From NCBI GenBank assembly GCA_003220975.1, contig QHTX01000167.1, positions 44,334 to 67,227 of the forward strand: DNA of 22,894 nt. The letters run 5' to 3'. The notes under the pieces were generated by a model that worked only from the letters and a program-made list of their open reading frames with translations, ran no database searches and had not been told where the DNA came from. A program made the translations under genes and the position numbers. This document shows positions 15,210 through 22,742 of this stretch, in pieces; position 1 is the first letter of the stretch, and each line of letters starts with the position of its first letter. Source of the stretch: Gemmatimonadota bacterium. GTDB taxonomy: Bacteria; Gemmatimonadota; Gemmatimonadetes; Gemmatimonadales; GWC2-71-9.

Positions 15210-15808
15210 CCCTCCAGGGCCGCCGCGCGCGAGGCGACCGTGTCCAGATCCCCCCCCAACGCATCCATCTTCAGCTGGAACTTGCAGTCCACGACCAGCA
15301 GGGCCACGACGTATGCCGCCAGGTTCACGAGAAAGATGACCGTGAAGATGAGCGGATAGGGAAGCCAGACGCCGAAGTAGAGCGCGAACCGCTTCACTCC
15401 CGGATCGACCCCCGAGCGGTCCGCAATGCTGGTCATCAGGAGGATGGCGGCGAGCGCGAGCAGCACCAGCTTCCAGGGCACCCAGCCCGCCCACCCGATG
15501 CCGGCGAAGATCGCCGCCTCCGACGCCCGATCGAGCCGCGTGTCCAGCCGCCGCCCCGCCTCCGAAGCGAGGCCGTACTGCCGCGCGATCCCACCGTCGA
15601 TCCCGTCAAGGACCTGGCCGAAGGCCGTGAGGCCGAGACCCCACCCGAGACGCCCCATGGCGAACGCGACCCCGGCGGCGGCGCTCGCACCGAAGGCGGC
15701 CCACGTCAACTGGGCGGGCGAGAGTCCCAGCGTGACGTGGCAGAGCCGCAGCACGGGGCGGACCGCGCGGTCCAGGGCCCGCCCGACTGCCGGCGCGAAG
15801 TCATACAT
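15206..15808 (-). CDS. CDP-alcohol phosphatidyltransferase family protein (second copy)
   Basis: This 200-aa membrane enzyme has the complete CDP-alcohol signature DG-x2-AR-x8-G-x3-D-x3-D, with Asp71, Gly72, Ala75, Arg76, Gly85, Asp89 and Asp93. Such enzymes displace CMP from a CDP-activated lipid or alcohol, forming a phosphodiester head-group linkage. Hydrophobic segments flank the motif, and the C-terminus ends in a soluble helix. The ATG at 15808 overlaps the preceding gene's stop by 8 bases, so the two are probably translationally coupled. The acceptor could be an inositol-like or aminopolyol head group, glycerol phosphate, or ceramide; the sequence alone does not say. It is last in the minus-strand operon, and its stop overlaps that of the PAP2 gene on the other strand. 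Confidence 0.85.
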   Translation of the reverse strand: MYDFAPAVGRALDRAVRPVLRLCHVTLGLSPAQLTWAAFGASAAAGVAFAMGRLGWGLGLTAFGQVLDGIDGGIARQYGLASEAGRRLDTRLDRASEAAIFAGIGWAGWVPWKLVLLALAAILLMTSIADRSGVDPGVKRFALYFGVWLPYPLIFTVIFLVNLAAYVVALLVVDCKFQLKMDALGGDLDTVASRAAALEG

Positions 15809-16244
15809 GACGTCGATACCAGAAGAGGAGTGCGTTCCCCACGAGCAGCGCGGCGAACACCACACCCTCCTTCACCTTGTCGGGGATCGTCGTGAGCCAT
15901 CCCCGGGTGACCCAGGGCGAGTAGGGATAGAACGGCATCTTTTCGAAGCGCACGCTGTAGTCCATCGCCACGTGGATCGAGAAGAAGATGATCGGCACGA
16001 CGGTGCCGAGAAACAGGCACAGCGGCACGATCCACAGCAGGGCGACCGGCTCCTGGAGCGAGGAGCGCCAGTAGTAGCCGCGCTTGTCCCGCAGCCCAAC
16101 GTGCTTCAGGTAGAACGGCGCCTTCACGGCGTGATCCACGTCCACGCCGAGCCCGAAGGCGCCGGCGAGCACCAGGTCGCGGCCTTGGAGATCCAGCGCC
16201 TGCGCGCCGAGAGCGGTGGCGAGGAGATGCGTGACGATGGTCAT
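15801..16244 (-). CDS. YdjM-like membrane protein (putative metal-dependent hydrolase fold)
   Basis: This 147-aa protein begins MTIVTHLLATALGAQAL. The ATG at 16244 overlaps the stop of the flippase-like gene (ATGA); the frame is open to 16289, but that part overlaps coding sequence. It has an early His (THLL), a GVDVDHAV motif (34-40) and FFSIHVAMDYS further on. This spacing of His/Asp motifs between transmembrane segments resembles the YdjM/DUF457 family of membrane-bound metal-dependent hydrolases, whose true activity is not established. Two or three hydrophobic helices are visible, then a basic end WYRRHV. Its place between a flippase-like protein and a CDP-alcohol transferase suggests a role on a lipid or lipid intermediate. 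Confidence 0.65.
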   Translation of the reverse strand: MTIVTHLLATALGAQALDLQGRDLVLAGAFGLGVDVDHAVKAPFYLKHVGLRDKRGYYWRSSLQEPVALLWIVPLCLFLGTVVPIIFFSIHVAMDYSVRFEKMPFYPYSPWVTRGWLTTIPDKVKEGVVFAALLVGNALLFWYRRHV

Positions 16245-17242
16245 GGCACGGCGGCTCGCTCGGCGGCCGGGCGGCGGCCCGCGAGCCACACCAGGCCGAT
16301 CCCGGCACCGATCCAGACCAGGTCTCTCACCCGGCTCACGATCGCCGTGTAGACCCCGAGCGCCGGGTCGAGACCGAGCAGCTGGAACAGCAGGTAGAGC
16401 GTACCTTCCTTGCTGCCCACTTCGAACGGCACGAAGAACACCACATTCTGCACGAGCTGCGTCAGTCCGCCGATCACGTACGCCCGGAAGTAGCCGATGT
16501 GCAGCCCCACGGACAGCGCGATCAGCAGGTACTCGGCCATGAACACGCAGCGGCTCACGTATTCCAGCGTCAGGGCAGCGACGAAGCGGCGGGGATCACG
16601 GTGAAAAAAGTCCGTGATTTGTTCGTCCATGAGGGCGAGCGTCGCGCGTTTGGGCTCGAGACGCCGGGCGACGCGGTCGAGCAGGGGGACGCGGTGCAGC
16701 AGGTTCAACGCCTGCTCCAGCAGCCCGCGGCGGTGCCCGGTGAGGAGCAGCAGCGTGAGCGCGAGCAGGACCGCGAAGGTCACGCCGAGCGCCGCGAGCA
16801 ACGCCGGCGTGGATGGCAGGAACACGGCACCCAGCACGACCGCCGTGAGAAAGCTGAGCAGCATCCCGAAGGTGTGCAGCATCTGGTAGAGCACGACCGA
16901 CCCGGCGGCGCGCCGCACGCCGAGCCACGGTGCGACCGCGGCGATCTTGAACGGCTCGCCGCCGACGTTGACCATCGGCGTCAAGAAGTTGAGCGAGAAG
17001 CTCGCGACGGTGATCCCGCAGGCGCGCCAGAACGGCGGGCGACTCGGCTCATCGGCCATGATCAGCCACCACGCCCAGCCGTTCGCCACGTACACCACGC
17101 CGTAGAGCAGCAGGATCGGCACGAACATCCAGCCGGTCCGAACGGCGTCCGCGACGAGCGTCCCCGGCCCGATGCGCGCGACCAGATAGCCGAAGACGCC
17201 CAAGCCGCAGAGGAACAGCAGCAGCTGGAGCTTGCGGCTCAC
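16241..17242 (-). CDS. Flippase-like membrane protein (lysylphosphatidylglycerol synthase TM / YbhN family)
   Basis: This 333-aa protein starts at a GTG (17242) that overlaps the oxidoreductase stop (GTGA). It has about eight hydrophobic segments and the layout of the UPF0104/YbhN family, the transmembrane region related to the MprF flippase domain: ASFSLNFLTPMVNVGGEPFKI, then VVLYQMLHTFGMLL, and later VVFFVPFEVGSKEGTLYLLF. Family members are thought to move or help move lipids and polyprenyl-linked sugars across membranes. The MprF-type aminoacyltransferase domain is absent. In this operon I infer a role in translocating the finished or half-finished head-group lipid. The frame continues upstream far beyond 17242, but only as shadow of the oxidoreductase gene. 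Confidence 0.8.
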   Translation of the reverse strand: MSRKLQLLLFLCGLGVFGYLVARIGPGTLVADAVRTGWMFVPILLLYGVVYVANGWAWWLIMADEPSRPPFWRACGITVASFSLNFLTPMVNVGGEPFKIAAVAPWLGVRRAAGSVVLYQMLHTFGMLLSFLTAVVLGAVFLPSTPALLAALGVTFAVLLALTLLLLTGHRRGLLEQALNLLHRVPLLDRVARRLEPKRATLALMDEQITDFFHRDPRRFVAALTLEYVSRCVFMAEYLLIALSVGLHIGYFRAYVIGGLTQLVQNVVFFVPFEVGSKEGTLYLLFQLLGLDPALGVYTAIVSRVRDLVWIGAGIGLVWLAGRRPAAERAAVP

Positions 17243-18306
17243 GCGTCGTCCGGAATCGCGACCTTGGAGCCGGTGTGCGCAGCCTGGTAGGCGTGCTCCA
17301 CCACCGCGGCCACCCGCCGGATGTCGGCCAGGTGCGGCGCCGCCGCGGCGGCCGGATCGTCCCGCTCGAGCGCAGCGACGAACGACTCGAACAGGCGGGC
17401 AAACCAGCGGTGGTAGGCCGACTTCTCGAGCTCGACCGAGTAATCGTGGCGCTCGACCTTGCCGCCGCGCTCCAGCCGCAGCTCGCCGCCCACCCACTCG
17501 ATCGCGCCGGCGTCGCCGATGAAGCGGATGCGGTTCTCGCGCACGCGCCCCGCCCACGTGAAGAACATCGTGACGAGCCGCTCGGGATACTCGAAGTGCA
17601 GCGACGCCGTGTCTTCTACGTCGTAGCCCTGGTGGCGCAGGCGTCCGGTCCAAGCGCTCACCGCGGCCGGCAGCCCCGCAACGTCGAGCAGCTGGTAAAT
17701 GAGATGGGTGCCGTGGTCGAGCAGCACGCCGCCGCGTCCGGCGGCGCTGGTGCCCCGCCACGGTGCCCCCCCCTCCCCCCCCTCCCCCCCGGTCGCGCGG
17801 CCCGGGTCGGCCGCCAGCCGATGCACCGAGAGCTCGGCCAGGTGCCAGCGCCCGATCGCCCCCTCGCGCAGCCACTGCTTCACCCGCATCCACACCGGGT
17901 TGTAGCGGTACTGGTGGCACGGCATCACGATGCGACCGTGCGCCCGCGCGGCCAGGGCGATCCGGTCCGCCTCGTCCCGCGTCAGCGCGACCGGCTTCTC
18001 GCACACCACGTGGTAGCCCCGCTCGAGCCCCCACAGCGTGAGCTCGAGATGCGACGCGGTAGGCGTGCAGATGTCGATGAAGTCGATCGGCCCCGCCCGG
18101 CGGAGTTGCTCGCGGCCGGAGAGGAGCGGGATCCCGTCCACGGGAGGCACGTCGGGTGCGCTGTCCACCAGCGCGACGACGTCCACGCGGGCGCTCACCG
18201 TGGGGGCGTCGCGCAGCGCGGGGAGATGCGACTGCCGCGCGATGCCGCCCGCCCCGATGACGGCGCCGCGGTACCGCCGCACCTCAGGTGACGCGGGCGT
18301 AGGCAT
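17239..18306 (-). CDS. Gfo/Idh/MocA-family oxidoreductase with a glycine/glutamate insert
   Basis: This 355-aa NAD(P)-dependent dehydrogenase belongs to the family of glucose-fructose oxidoreductase and inositol 2-dehydrogenase. The N-terminal Rossmann motif is GAVIGAGGIA (14-23), CEKPVAL (102-108) carries the conserved catalytic-region Lys, and GVLLDHGTHLIY (193-204) is the C-terminal active-site strand. Substrates are usually sugars or cyclitols, oxidised at a secondary alcohol. Residues 173-180 (GGEGGEGG) come from a G-rich tract at 17766-17790 and insert into the substrate-side loop. The start at 18306 overlaps the preceding CDP-alcohol gene by 23 bases. With the aminotransferase upstream, an oxidise-then-aminate route to an amino-cyclitol or amino-sugar head group is possible, though class III aminotransferases more often use other substrates. 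Confidence 0.85.
   Translation of the reverse strand: MPTPASPEVRRYRGAVIGAGGIARQSHLPALRDAPTVSARVDVVALVDSAPDVPPVDGIPLLSGREQLRRAGPIDFIDICTPTASHLELTLWGLERGYHVVCEKPVALTRDEADRIALAARAHGRIVMPCHQYRYNPVWMRVKQWLREGAIGRWHLAELSVHRLAADPGRATGGEGGEGGAPWRGTSAAGRGGVLLDHGTHLIYQLLDVAGLPAAVSAWTGRLRHQGYDVEDTASLHFEYPERLVTMFFTWAGRVRENRIRFIGDAGAIEWVGGELRLERGGKVERHDYSVELEKSAYHRWFARLFESFVAALERDDPAAAAAPHLADIRRVAAVVEHAYQAAHTGSKVAIPDDA
17766..17790 (-). repeat. Interrupted poly-G tract inside the oxidoreductase gene
   Basis: On the coding strand three G runs of 7, 8 and 8 bases are separated by single A residues, a nearly perfect 9-base unit repeated about three times. It encodes GGEGGEGG in frame. Loss or gain of one 9-base unit keeps the frame; loss or gain of one G breaks it. 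The tract could also form a G-quadruplex. Confidence 0.9.
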
Positions 18307-19186
18307 CGCGCTCGCTGGCGAGCATGTCGCCCAGGGCCGTGGCGTTCCACTCGTGGATCCACAGCAGCACCACGAGCAGCAGGCTCATCCACACCGCCTC
18401 GACCCAGAGGAACACGGAGATGCGGGCCGCGACCGCGGCGACGCCAACCAGCAGGAAGCGGATGTTCTGACCGAGCCACGCGCACAGGGGGAGCACCACC
18501 TCCTGGCGCGCGCGATACTCGGCGCGGAACGACTCCGTCACGCTCGTGCGCCGCAGCAGGCGGATCAGCTTGACCGAGCGGGGGAAGAGCTGCGCCTGCC
18601 GCAGCACGTAGTCGCGATACACCCGGGCCCCGAAGCGCTCGAGCAGCGTGCCGCGCGGGCCGGCGTCCAGATCCTCGGGGAGGTCCAGCTCGCCGCCGTC
18701 CCCCACGCCGATCCGGAGGAACGCGTTGCGCACGAAATCGATCGCCGCGCTCTGGAACGTGTGCGCCAAACCCGCGGCGCAGACCAGGAGAAACGCGCCG
18801 GGCCACCACCACCCCGCGTGGATCAGCCGGTAGATGAGGTGGAAGTAGAGGTTGACGAACCGGAGGTTGTCGTTGATGCCGTCGAGCGCGCGCCCGAACC
18901 GGGTCGACGTGCCGCGCAGCCGCGCGAGCTGGCCGTCCGCCGAGTCGAAGATGTCGGACACGATGAACAGCAGGAACCCGATGAAGTTCGTCCAGCGGTC
19001 CTGGTAGGCGAAGAGGTGACCCGCCACGAGGCCGATCAAGAGCGACCACAGGGTCACCTGGTCCGCCGAAACGCCGCTGGGGAGCAGGCCCCGCGCGATC
19101 CGGATGCCGATGGGACGGAAGAAGTGGAGGTCGACCCACTCCTCCACCGCCCGGCCCTTATGCGACAAGTCGCTCTGCGGCTTCAC
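18284..19186 (-). CDS. CDP-alcohol phosphatidyltransferase family protein (first copy)
   Basis: This 300-aa membrane enzyme has the full signature DG-x2-AR-x8-G-x3-D-x3-D, with Asp84, Gly85, Ala88, Arg89, Gly98, Asp102 and Asp106, and hydrophobic helices on both sides. It is longer than the copy at 15206 and has a soluble middle section (residues about 155-225), so the two are not recent duplicates. The GTG at 19186 has AAGGAAG about 8 bases upstream and overlaps the aminotransferase end by 29 bases. It would transfer a phospho-alcohol between a CDP-activated donor and a lipid or polyol acceptor. The nucleotidyltransferase at 21355 in the same operon is a plausible supplier of the CDP-activated partner, as in the archaeal and bacterial inositol-phosphate cytidylyltransferase/phosphatidyltransferase pair. 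Confidence 0.85.
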   Translation of the reverse strand: MKPQSDLSHKGRAVEEWVDLHFFRPIGIRIARGLLPSGVSADQVTLWSLLIGLVAGHLFAYQDRWTNFIGFLLFIVSDIFDSADGQLARLRGTSTRFGRALDGINDNLRFVNLYFHLIYRLIHAGWWWPGAFLLVCAAGLAHTFQSAAIDFVRNAFLRIGVGDGGELDLPEDLDAGPRGTLLERFGARVYRDYVLRQAQLFPRSVKLIRLLRRTSVTESFRAEYRARQEVVLPLCAWLGQNIRFLLVGVAAVAARISVFLWVEAVWMSLLLVVLLWIHEWNATALGDMLASERDAYARVT

Positions 19187-20485
19187 CGAGCACTTCCTTC
19201 ATGATGGCGAGGGCGCCCATCGCCTGATCCTCGTCGATCACCAGGGGTGGATTGATGCGCACCTCGGGGTTGTAGATCATCGCAAGGACGCCGCGCGAGA
19301 GCAGCGTGTCGAAGATCCAGCGCGCGGTCTTCTTGTCGAGCAGCTGGCGGGTCCCGGGGACGACCAGGTCCATCCCGATCATGAGGCCGCGGCCCCGTAC
19401 GTCCGACACGATCGGCAGCTCGGATTCCCAGCGCTTCATCTCCGCCAGCATTTTGTCGCCCAGCCGGCGGGCATGCTCCACCAGCTGGTCCTCGACGATC
19501 GTTTCGATCGTGACGCGCGCGGCCGCCGCCGCCAGCGGATTGCCGCCGTAGGACGACGAGCTGCCGCTGGGGTTGGCCCACGGCTTCGCAAACGCGACCT
19601 CCTCGCGCGCAATCACGCCGCTCATGGGGAAGCCGCCGCCGAACCCCTTCCCGACCGTGAGCACGTCGGGGAGCACGCTCTCATGCTCGATCGCGAACAT
19701 CTTTCCGGTGCGCCCGAATCCGGTGATCATCTCGTCGCAGATCAGCAGCGCGCCCAGCTCGTCGGCAAGCTCGCGCAGCAGCTTCAGGTAGCCCGGCGGC
19801 GGAACCACGTTGCCGGCCGTGCCCTGGATCGGCTCCACGATGATCGCCGCCACGTCCCGCGTCGTCTCGAGCTGGATCTTGTGGCGCAGGAAGTCCACGC
19901 AATGCCACTCGCACGACGGGAAGGTCTTGCCGAAGGCGCAGCGCGCGCAGGACGCGTAGGGCGAGAGGTACGCGCCGGGCATCAGGGGCCCGAGCGCATG
20001 CTTGAAGCTCGAGCCGAGCAGCGGCAGGACGCCGCCGGTCTTGCCGTGGAAGCCGCCCCAGAAGCCGATGACTTCCGCGACTTGGCGAGCCGCAGCGCCG
20101 CCTCGATCGCTTCGGCTCCGCTCGAGTAGAACTGCGAGCGATTCAGGTCGCCGGGAGTGAGCTCGGCGATCAGCTTCACCAGCGCCGCGCGATGCTCCGT
20201 CGTGAAGCTGCCGACGTGCACGCGCGCGATCTGGCGCTGCATGGCCGCGACGTACTTGGGATGGGCGTATCCGATGCTCGCCACGCCCACGCCGGCCAGC
20301 AGATCGACATAGCGGTTGCCGTCCACGTCGTACAGGAGGGCACCCTCGCCGCGGTCGATCGAGAGCTGGCTGAACAGCGCCACGCTCTGCGTGCCGGGGG
20401 CCAGGTACATCGCCTCCGCGTCGAACAGGGCCTTGGACCTGGGACCGGGAAGGGAGAGCTGGGTGCGGCGCAGCGTATCTGTCAC
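19158..20485 (-). CDS. Class III PLP aminotransferase (one frameshift near 20075)
   Basis: This is a fold-type I, class III aminotransferase (4-aminobutyrate/ornithine aminotransferase type), about 442 aa once joined. The GTG at 20485 overlaps the ATP-grasp stop (GTGA). The first frame gives LLYDVDGNRYVDLLAGVGVA, the PLP-phosphate site YSSGAEAIEAALRLA (120-134), and then breaks. The neighbouring frame resumes with EVIGFWGGFHGKTGG and runs to 19158. LLICDEMITGFGRTG carries the PLP Asp (about 250), and TVGKGFGGGFP carries the Schiff-base Lys (about 279). A Cys cluster (ASCARC...PSCEWHC) is a recurring trait of one subgroup. At the break a few residues seem missing as well as the frame, compared with the usual RLAK..G..EVIGF. 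Its amino acceptor in this pathway is not known. Confidence 0.85.
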
Positions 20486-21327
20486 GAGTGTTTCCGATGT
20501 GCGACGCGATGGGTGATGTAGGCCGCGATGGCCTGCGCCGCGTCGTCGCGAAATGGCGCGAAGCTCGGCCAATCGTTGATGTCGATCAGCACGGGGCGGT
20601 CGGGCTCCGGAAAGGCGACATCGCCCCCGAACACCTCGAGCCCGAGGATCGCCGCGGCCTCGAACGCGAGCGCCTTGAGCCGGTTCTCGTCCACCGCGGG
20701 CCGCTCGCCCGCGAACCCCGCCTCCGAGCCGTACCAGTTGAAGAAACGACCGTCGGTCACGCCGTAGAACTTCACGACCGGACCGGGCACGTGCTCCTGC
20801 AGCGCCACCCAGGGAATACCGCGCCGGGTGAAGGCGCGGAGCGCGTCCGCCACCTGGTCGAGCGAGGCGGCGACCACGTCCTCTGGCCGCTCCGCATGCA
20901 CGTCACCGCGCTTGATCCAGACCTTCTGGTGGTCAGGGCACAAGGCCTTCAGGTCGCCCGCGGGCGGGAGCGGCGCGGAGCTGGCGTGGATGAGTGTGCG
21001 CGGAAACGGCACCGTGCTGTCGCCCAGCCGCTTCACCAGGCGGTAACGGTGGCAGTTCAGCGCGCTCGACGGGCGGTTCACCACGACCGCCCCGTCGGAC
21101 TCGAGCGGCATCAGCTGCTCGGCCGCGAGCGAGCCCTGGCACATGTTGAGGTAGAGCGGCGCCGTGGGAAGGCGACCCTGCTCGACCTCCCGCTCGGTAG
21201 TCCTGATCGCGCGCCAGCCCCGGGCTTCGAGTCGCGCCACCGTCGCATCCAGGATAGCCGTGTCGTTCACCCCGTGCTGCAGCGGTGAGTACGAGGGGTT
21301 GCGATAGATCGCGACTAATTGGGCCAA
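20482..21327 (-). CDS. ATP-grasp enzyme (ligase or inositol-phosphate-kinase-like)
   Basis: This 281-aa protein has ATP-grasp features. A central Lys-containing strand is HQKVWIKRGDVHA, the adenine-hinge-like strand is VALQEHVPGPVVKFYGV, and the magnesium site is GGDVAFPEPDRPVLIDIND with WPSFAPFRDDA after it. ATP-grasp enzymes form acyl-phosphate intermediates to join carboxylates to amines (RimK, D-Ala-D-Ala ligase). A branch of the same fold, ITPK, phosphorylates inositol phosphates. The QEHV...VKFYGV and IDINDWPSF segments recall ITPK as much as RimK, so I leave the reaction open. The TTG start at 21327 has GAGGAG about 11 bases upstream. The 3' end overlaps the aminotransferase start by 4 bases, so the two act in the same pathway with good likelihood. 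Confidence 0.75.
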   Translation of the reverse strand: MAQLVAIYRNPSYSPLQHGVNDTAILDATVARLEARGWRAIRTTEREVEQGRLPTAPLYLNMCQGSLAAEQLMPLESDGAVVVNRPSSALNCHRYRLVKRLGDSTVPFPRTLIHASSAPLPPAGDLKALCPDHQKVWIKRGDVHAERPEDVVAASLDQVADALRAFTRRGIPWVALQEHVPGPVVKFYGVTDGRFFNWYGSEAGFAGERPAVDENRLKALAFEAAAILGLEVFGGDVAFPEPDRPVLIDINDWPSFAPFRDDAAQAIAAYITHRVAHRKHS

Positions 21328-21354
21328 GGGGGCGTTGCTCCTCGAGTCCGATAT

Positions 21355-22065
21355 CTACGTTTCACGCGCGCCGAGCCACGCGTTGGCATGCTGGAGATCT
21401 GATGGGCGATCGATGTCGATGATGCGCGGCACTTCCACCGCCGCCACACGTCGCCCGCCCGCGACAACTGCTTTCAGGAAGCCACGCATCCTGTGACCGC
21501 CGGCGGAAACGGCCTCCGCGGCGGCGCTGCGGATCCCGGGGCTCAAGCCGTAGACCCCGCCCGTAACGCAGGGGGGATGGACCGGCTCGTCGCTCACGGC
21601 CTGGACGTCGTCACCGCCACCCCGGATCACGTACACGGGAGACTCGTCGTCCACGTACGGCGTCACAGCGAGCACCATCTCCGCGCCCTCCCCGAGGTAC
21701 CGCTCGGTCGCCCGGAACACGGCCCGCCAGTCGTCCCGTCGCATGACCGTGTCCACCATGCTGCAGAATACCGGGCCCGCCGGCACGGCCCGCAGCCCCT
21801 CGACCAGGGTGTGCAGCGAAGATGGCGTACGGCACTCTACCACCGAAAGGGGGGGCCCGAACCGCCTCCCGTCAAGCAACCGCATGACCGCTGGGAAGTC
21901 CGCACGAACTGCGCACGTGAGGCTGCGACACCCCAGAGCGGCGAACGTCTCCAGCAGTCCCACGATCTGCGGCCGCCCGGCCACCTCCACCAGCGGTTTG
22001 GGCACGCGGATCCCACCTGCGGCGAGCCGCGAACCTTCGCCCCCGGCCAGGATCAATCCGTGCAC
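21355..22065 (-). CDS. MobA/GlmU-like nucleotidyltransferase (polyol- or sugar-phosphate activating)
   Basis: This 236-aa enzyme carries the nucleotidyltransferase signature GLILAGGEGSRL (3-14) followed by VPKPL with the conserved Lys23, and a probable metal-binding Asp in FCSMVDTVM. Proteins of this type join an NTP to a phosphorylated sugar, polyol or choline. The closest analogies in a lipid operon are CTP:inositol-1-phosphate cytidylyltransferase and MurNAc- or choline-phosphate transferases. The GTG at 22065 lies one base after the HAD stop; the frame is open to 22128, but that would overlap HAD coding. I infer that it makes the CDP-head group used by one of the two CDP-alcohol phosphatidyltransferases downstream. 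The nucleotide and the phosphate acceptor are not determined by the sequence. Confidence 0.8.
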   Translation of the reverse strand: MHGLILAGGEGSRLAAGGIRVPKPLVEVAGRPQIVGLLETFAALGCRSLTCAVRADFPAVMRLLDGRRFGPPLSVVECRTPSSLHTLVEGLRAVPAGPVFCSMVDTVMRRDDWRAVFRATERYLGEGAEMVLAVTPYVDDESPVYVIRGGGDDVQAVSDEPVHPPCVTGGVYGLSPGIRSAAAEAVSAGGHRMRGFLKAVVAGGRRVAAVEVPRIIDIDRPSDLQHANAWLGARET

Positions 22066-22066
22066 G

Positions 22067-22726
22067 CTACTCGAGCACCCTTTCGACGTCGGGAAACCGA
22101 CTGATCCGCGCAGTGGGCACCACCTCACCCCCCGGCGGCGCCCGGTCGGATGGGGCGAGCCAGCACGTCCGCAGGCCCAGGCCCGCGGCTGCGCGGATGT
22201 CCGCCTCGAAGTTGTCGCCCACCATCCACGCGCGCTGCGGTAAGGCCTGCAGCGCGGCCAGCGTGTGCGCGAAGATGCGAGGGTCGGGCTTGCTCCACCC
22301 CACCACCGCGGAGTCGCTCAGCACGGCGAAGAATCTCGCCAGGCCGAGCTCCTCCAAACAAGGTCGCAGGTTGCCGGTGAAATTGGACACGACCCCGAGT
22401 CGGTAGCGTCGGGCGAGTCGCTCCAGAATCGGACGGTTGCGTGCCACGATCTCCAGCGCCTCGGCGTGCAGCCGCTGCGCGAGTACGCCGGCGTCCACGC
22501 GGTCGGGCAAGAGCCCGACGACCAGTCGAGCCTGCGCGTCGATCGCGGCACGGAACCCGAGCGTCCGAATACCCGGCAGGCGCGTGAGCGCTTCGTCCGA
22601 GGCCTTGAAGAAGGAGTCGAAGGCGGCGAAGTCGAGCCCGCCGCCGACCGCGCGATACGCGGCGTGAAAGCGGGGACTCCAGTGCACACCGTCGGCGTCG
22701 AGGGTGCCGCCGAAGTCGAAAAGCAC
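22067..22726 (-). CDS. HAD-superfamily hydrolase, probable phosphatase
   Basis: This 219-aa protein has motif I LFDFGGTLD with nucleophile Asp4, a helical cap (residues about 18-95), motif II VVSNFTGN, motif III Lys in GWSKPDPRIF, and motif IV VGDNFEADI. It is a subfamily I HAD enzyme. The residue two after the nucleophile is Gly rather than the Asp usual in phosphatases, so its acid/base chemistry may differ. I choose the GTG at 22726, 16 bases after the stop of the upstream gene; no strong ribosome site is visible. As the first gene of the lipid operon visible here, it could dephosphorylate a head-group precursor or a lipid phosphate. Confidence 0.8.
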   Translation of the reverse strand: MLFDFGGTLDADGVHWSPRFHAAYRAVGGGLDFAAFDSFFKASDEALTRLPGIRTLGFRAAIDAQARLVVGLLPDRVDAGVLAQRLHAEALEIVARNRPILERLARRYRLGVVSNFTGNLRPCLEELGLARFFAVLSDSAVVGWSKPDPRIFAHTLAALQALPQRAWMVGDNFEADIRAAAGLGLRTCWLAPSDRAPPGGEVVPTARISRFPDVERVLE

Positions 22727-22742
22727 GACGTCGGCAGGTGAC

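Noticed and set aside
15206..22726. Phosphonolipid (aminoethylphosphonate) pathway
   Set aside because: Nucleotidyltransferase, aminotransferase and CDP-alcohol transferase would fit, but no PEP mutase or phosphonopyruvate decarboxylase is present in the window.
15206..22726. Complete inositol-lipid pathway
   Set aside because: No myo-inositol-phosphate synthase is visible, so inositol as the head group remains a possibility rather than a call.
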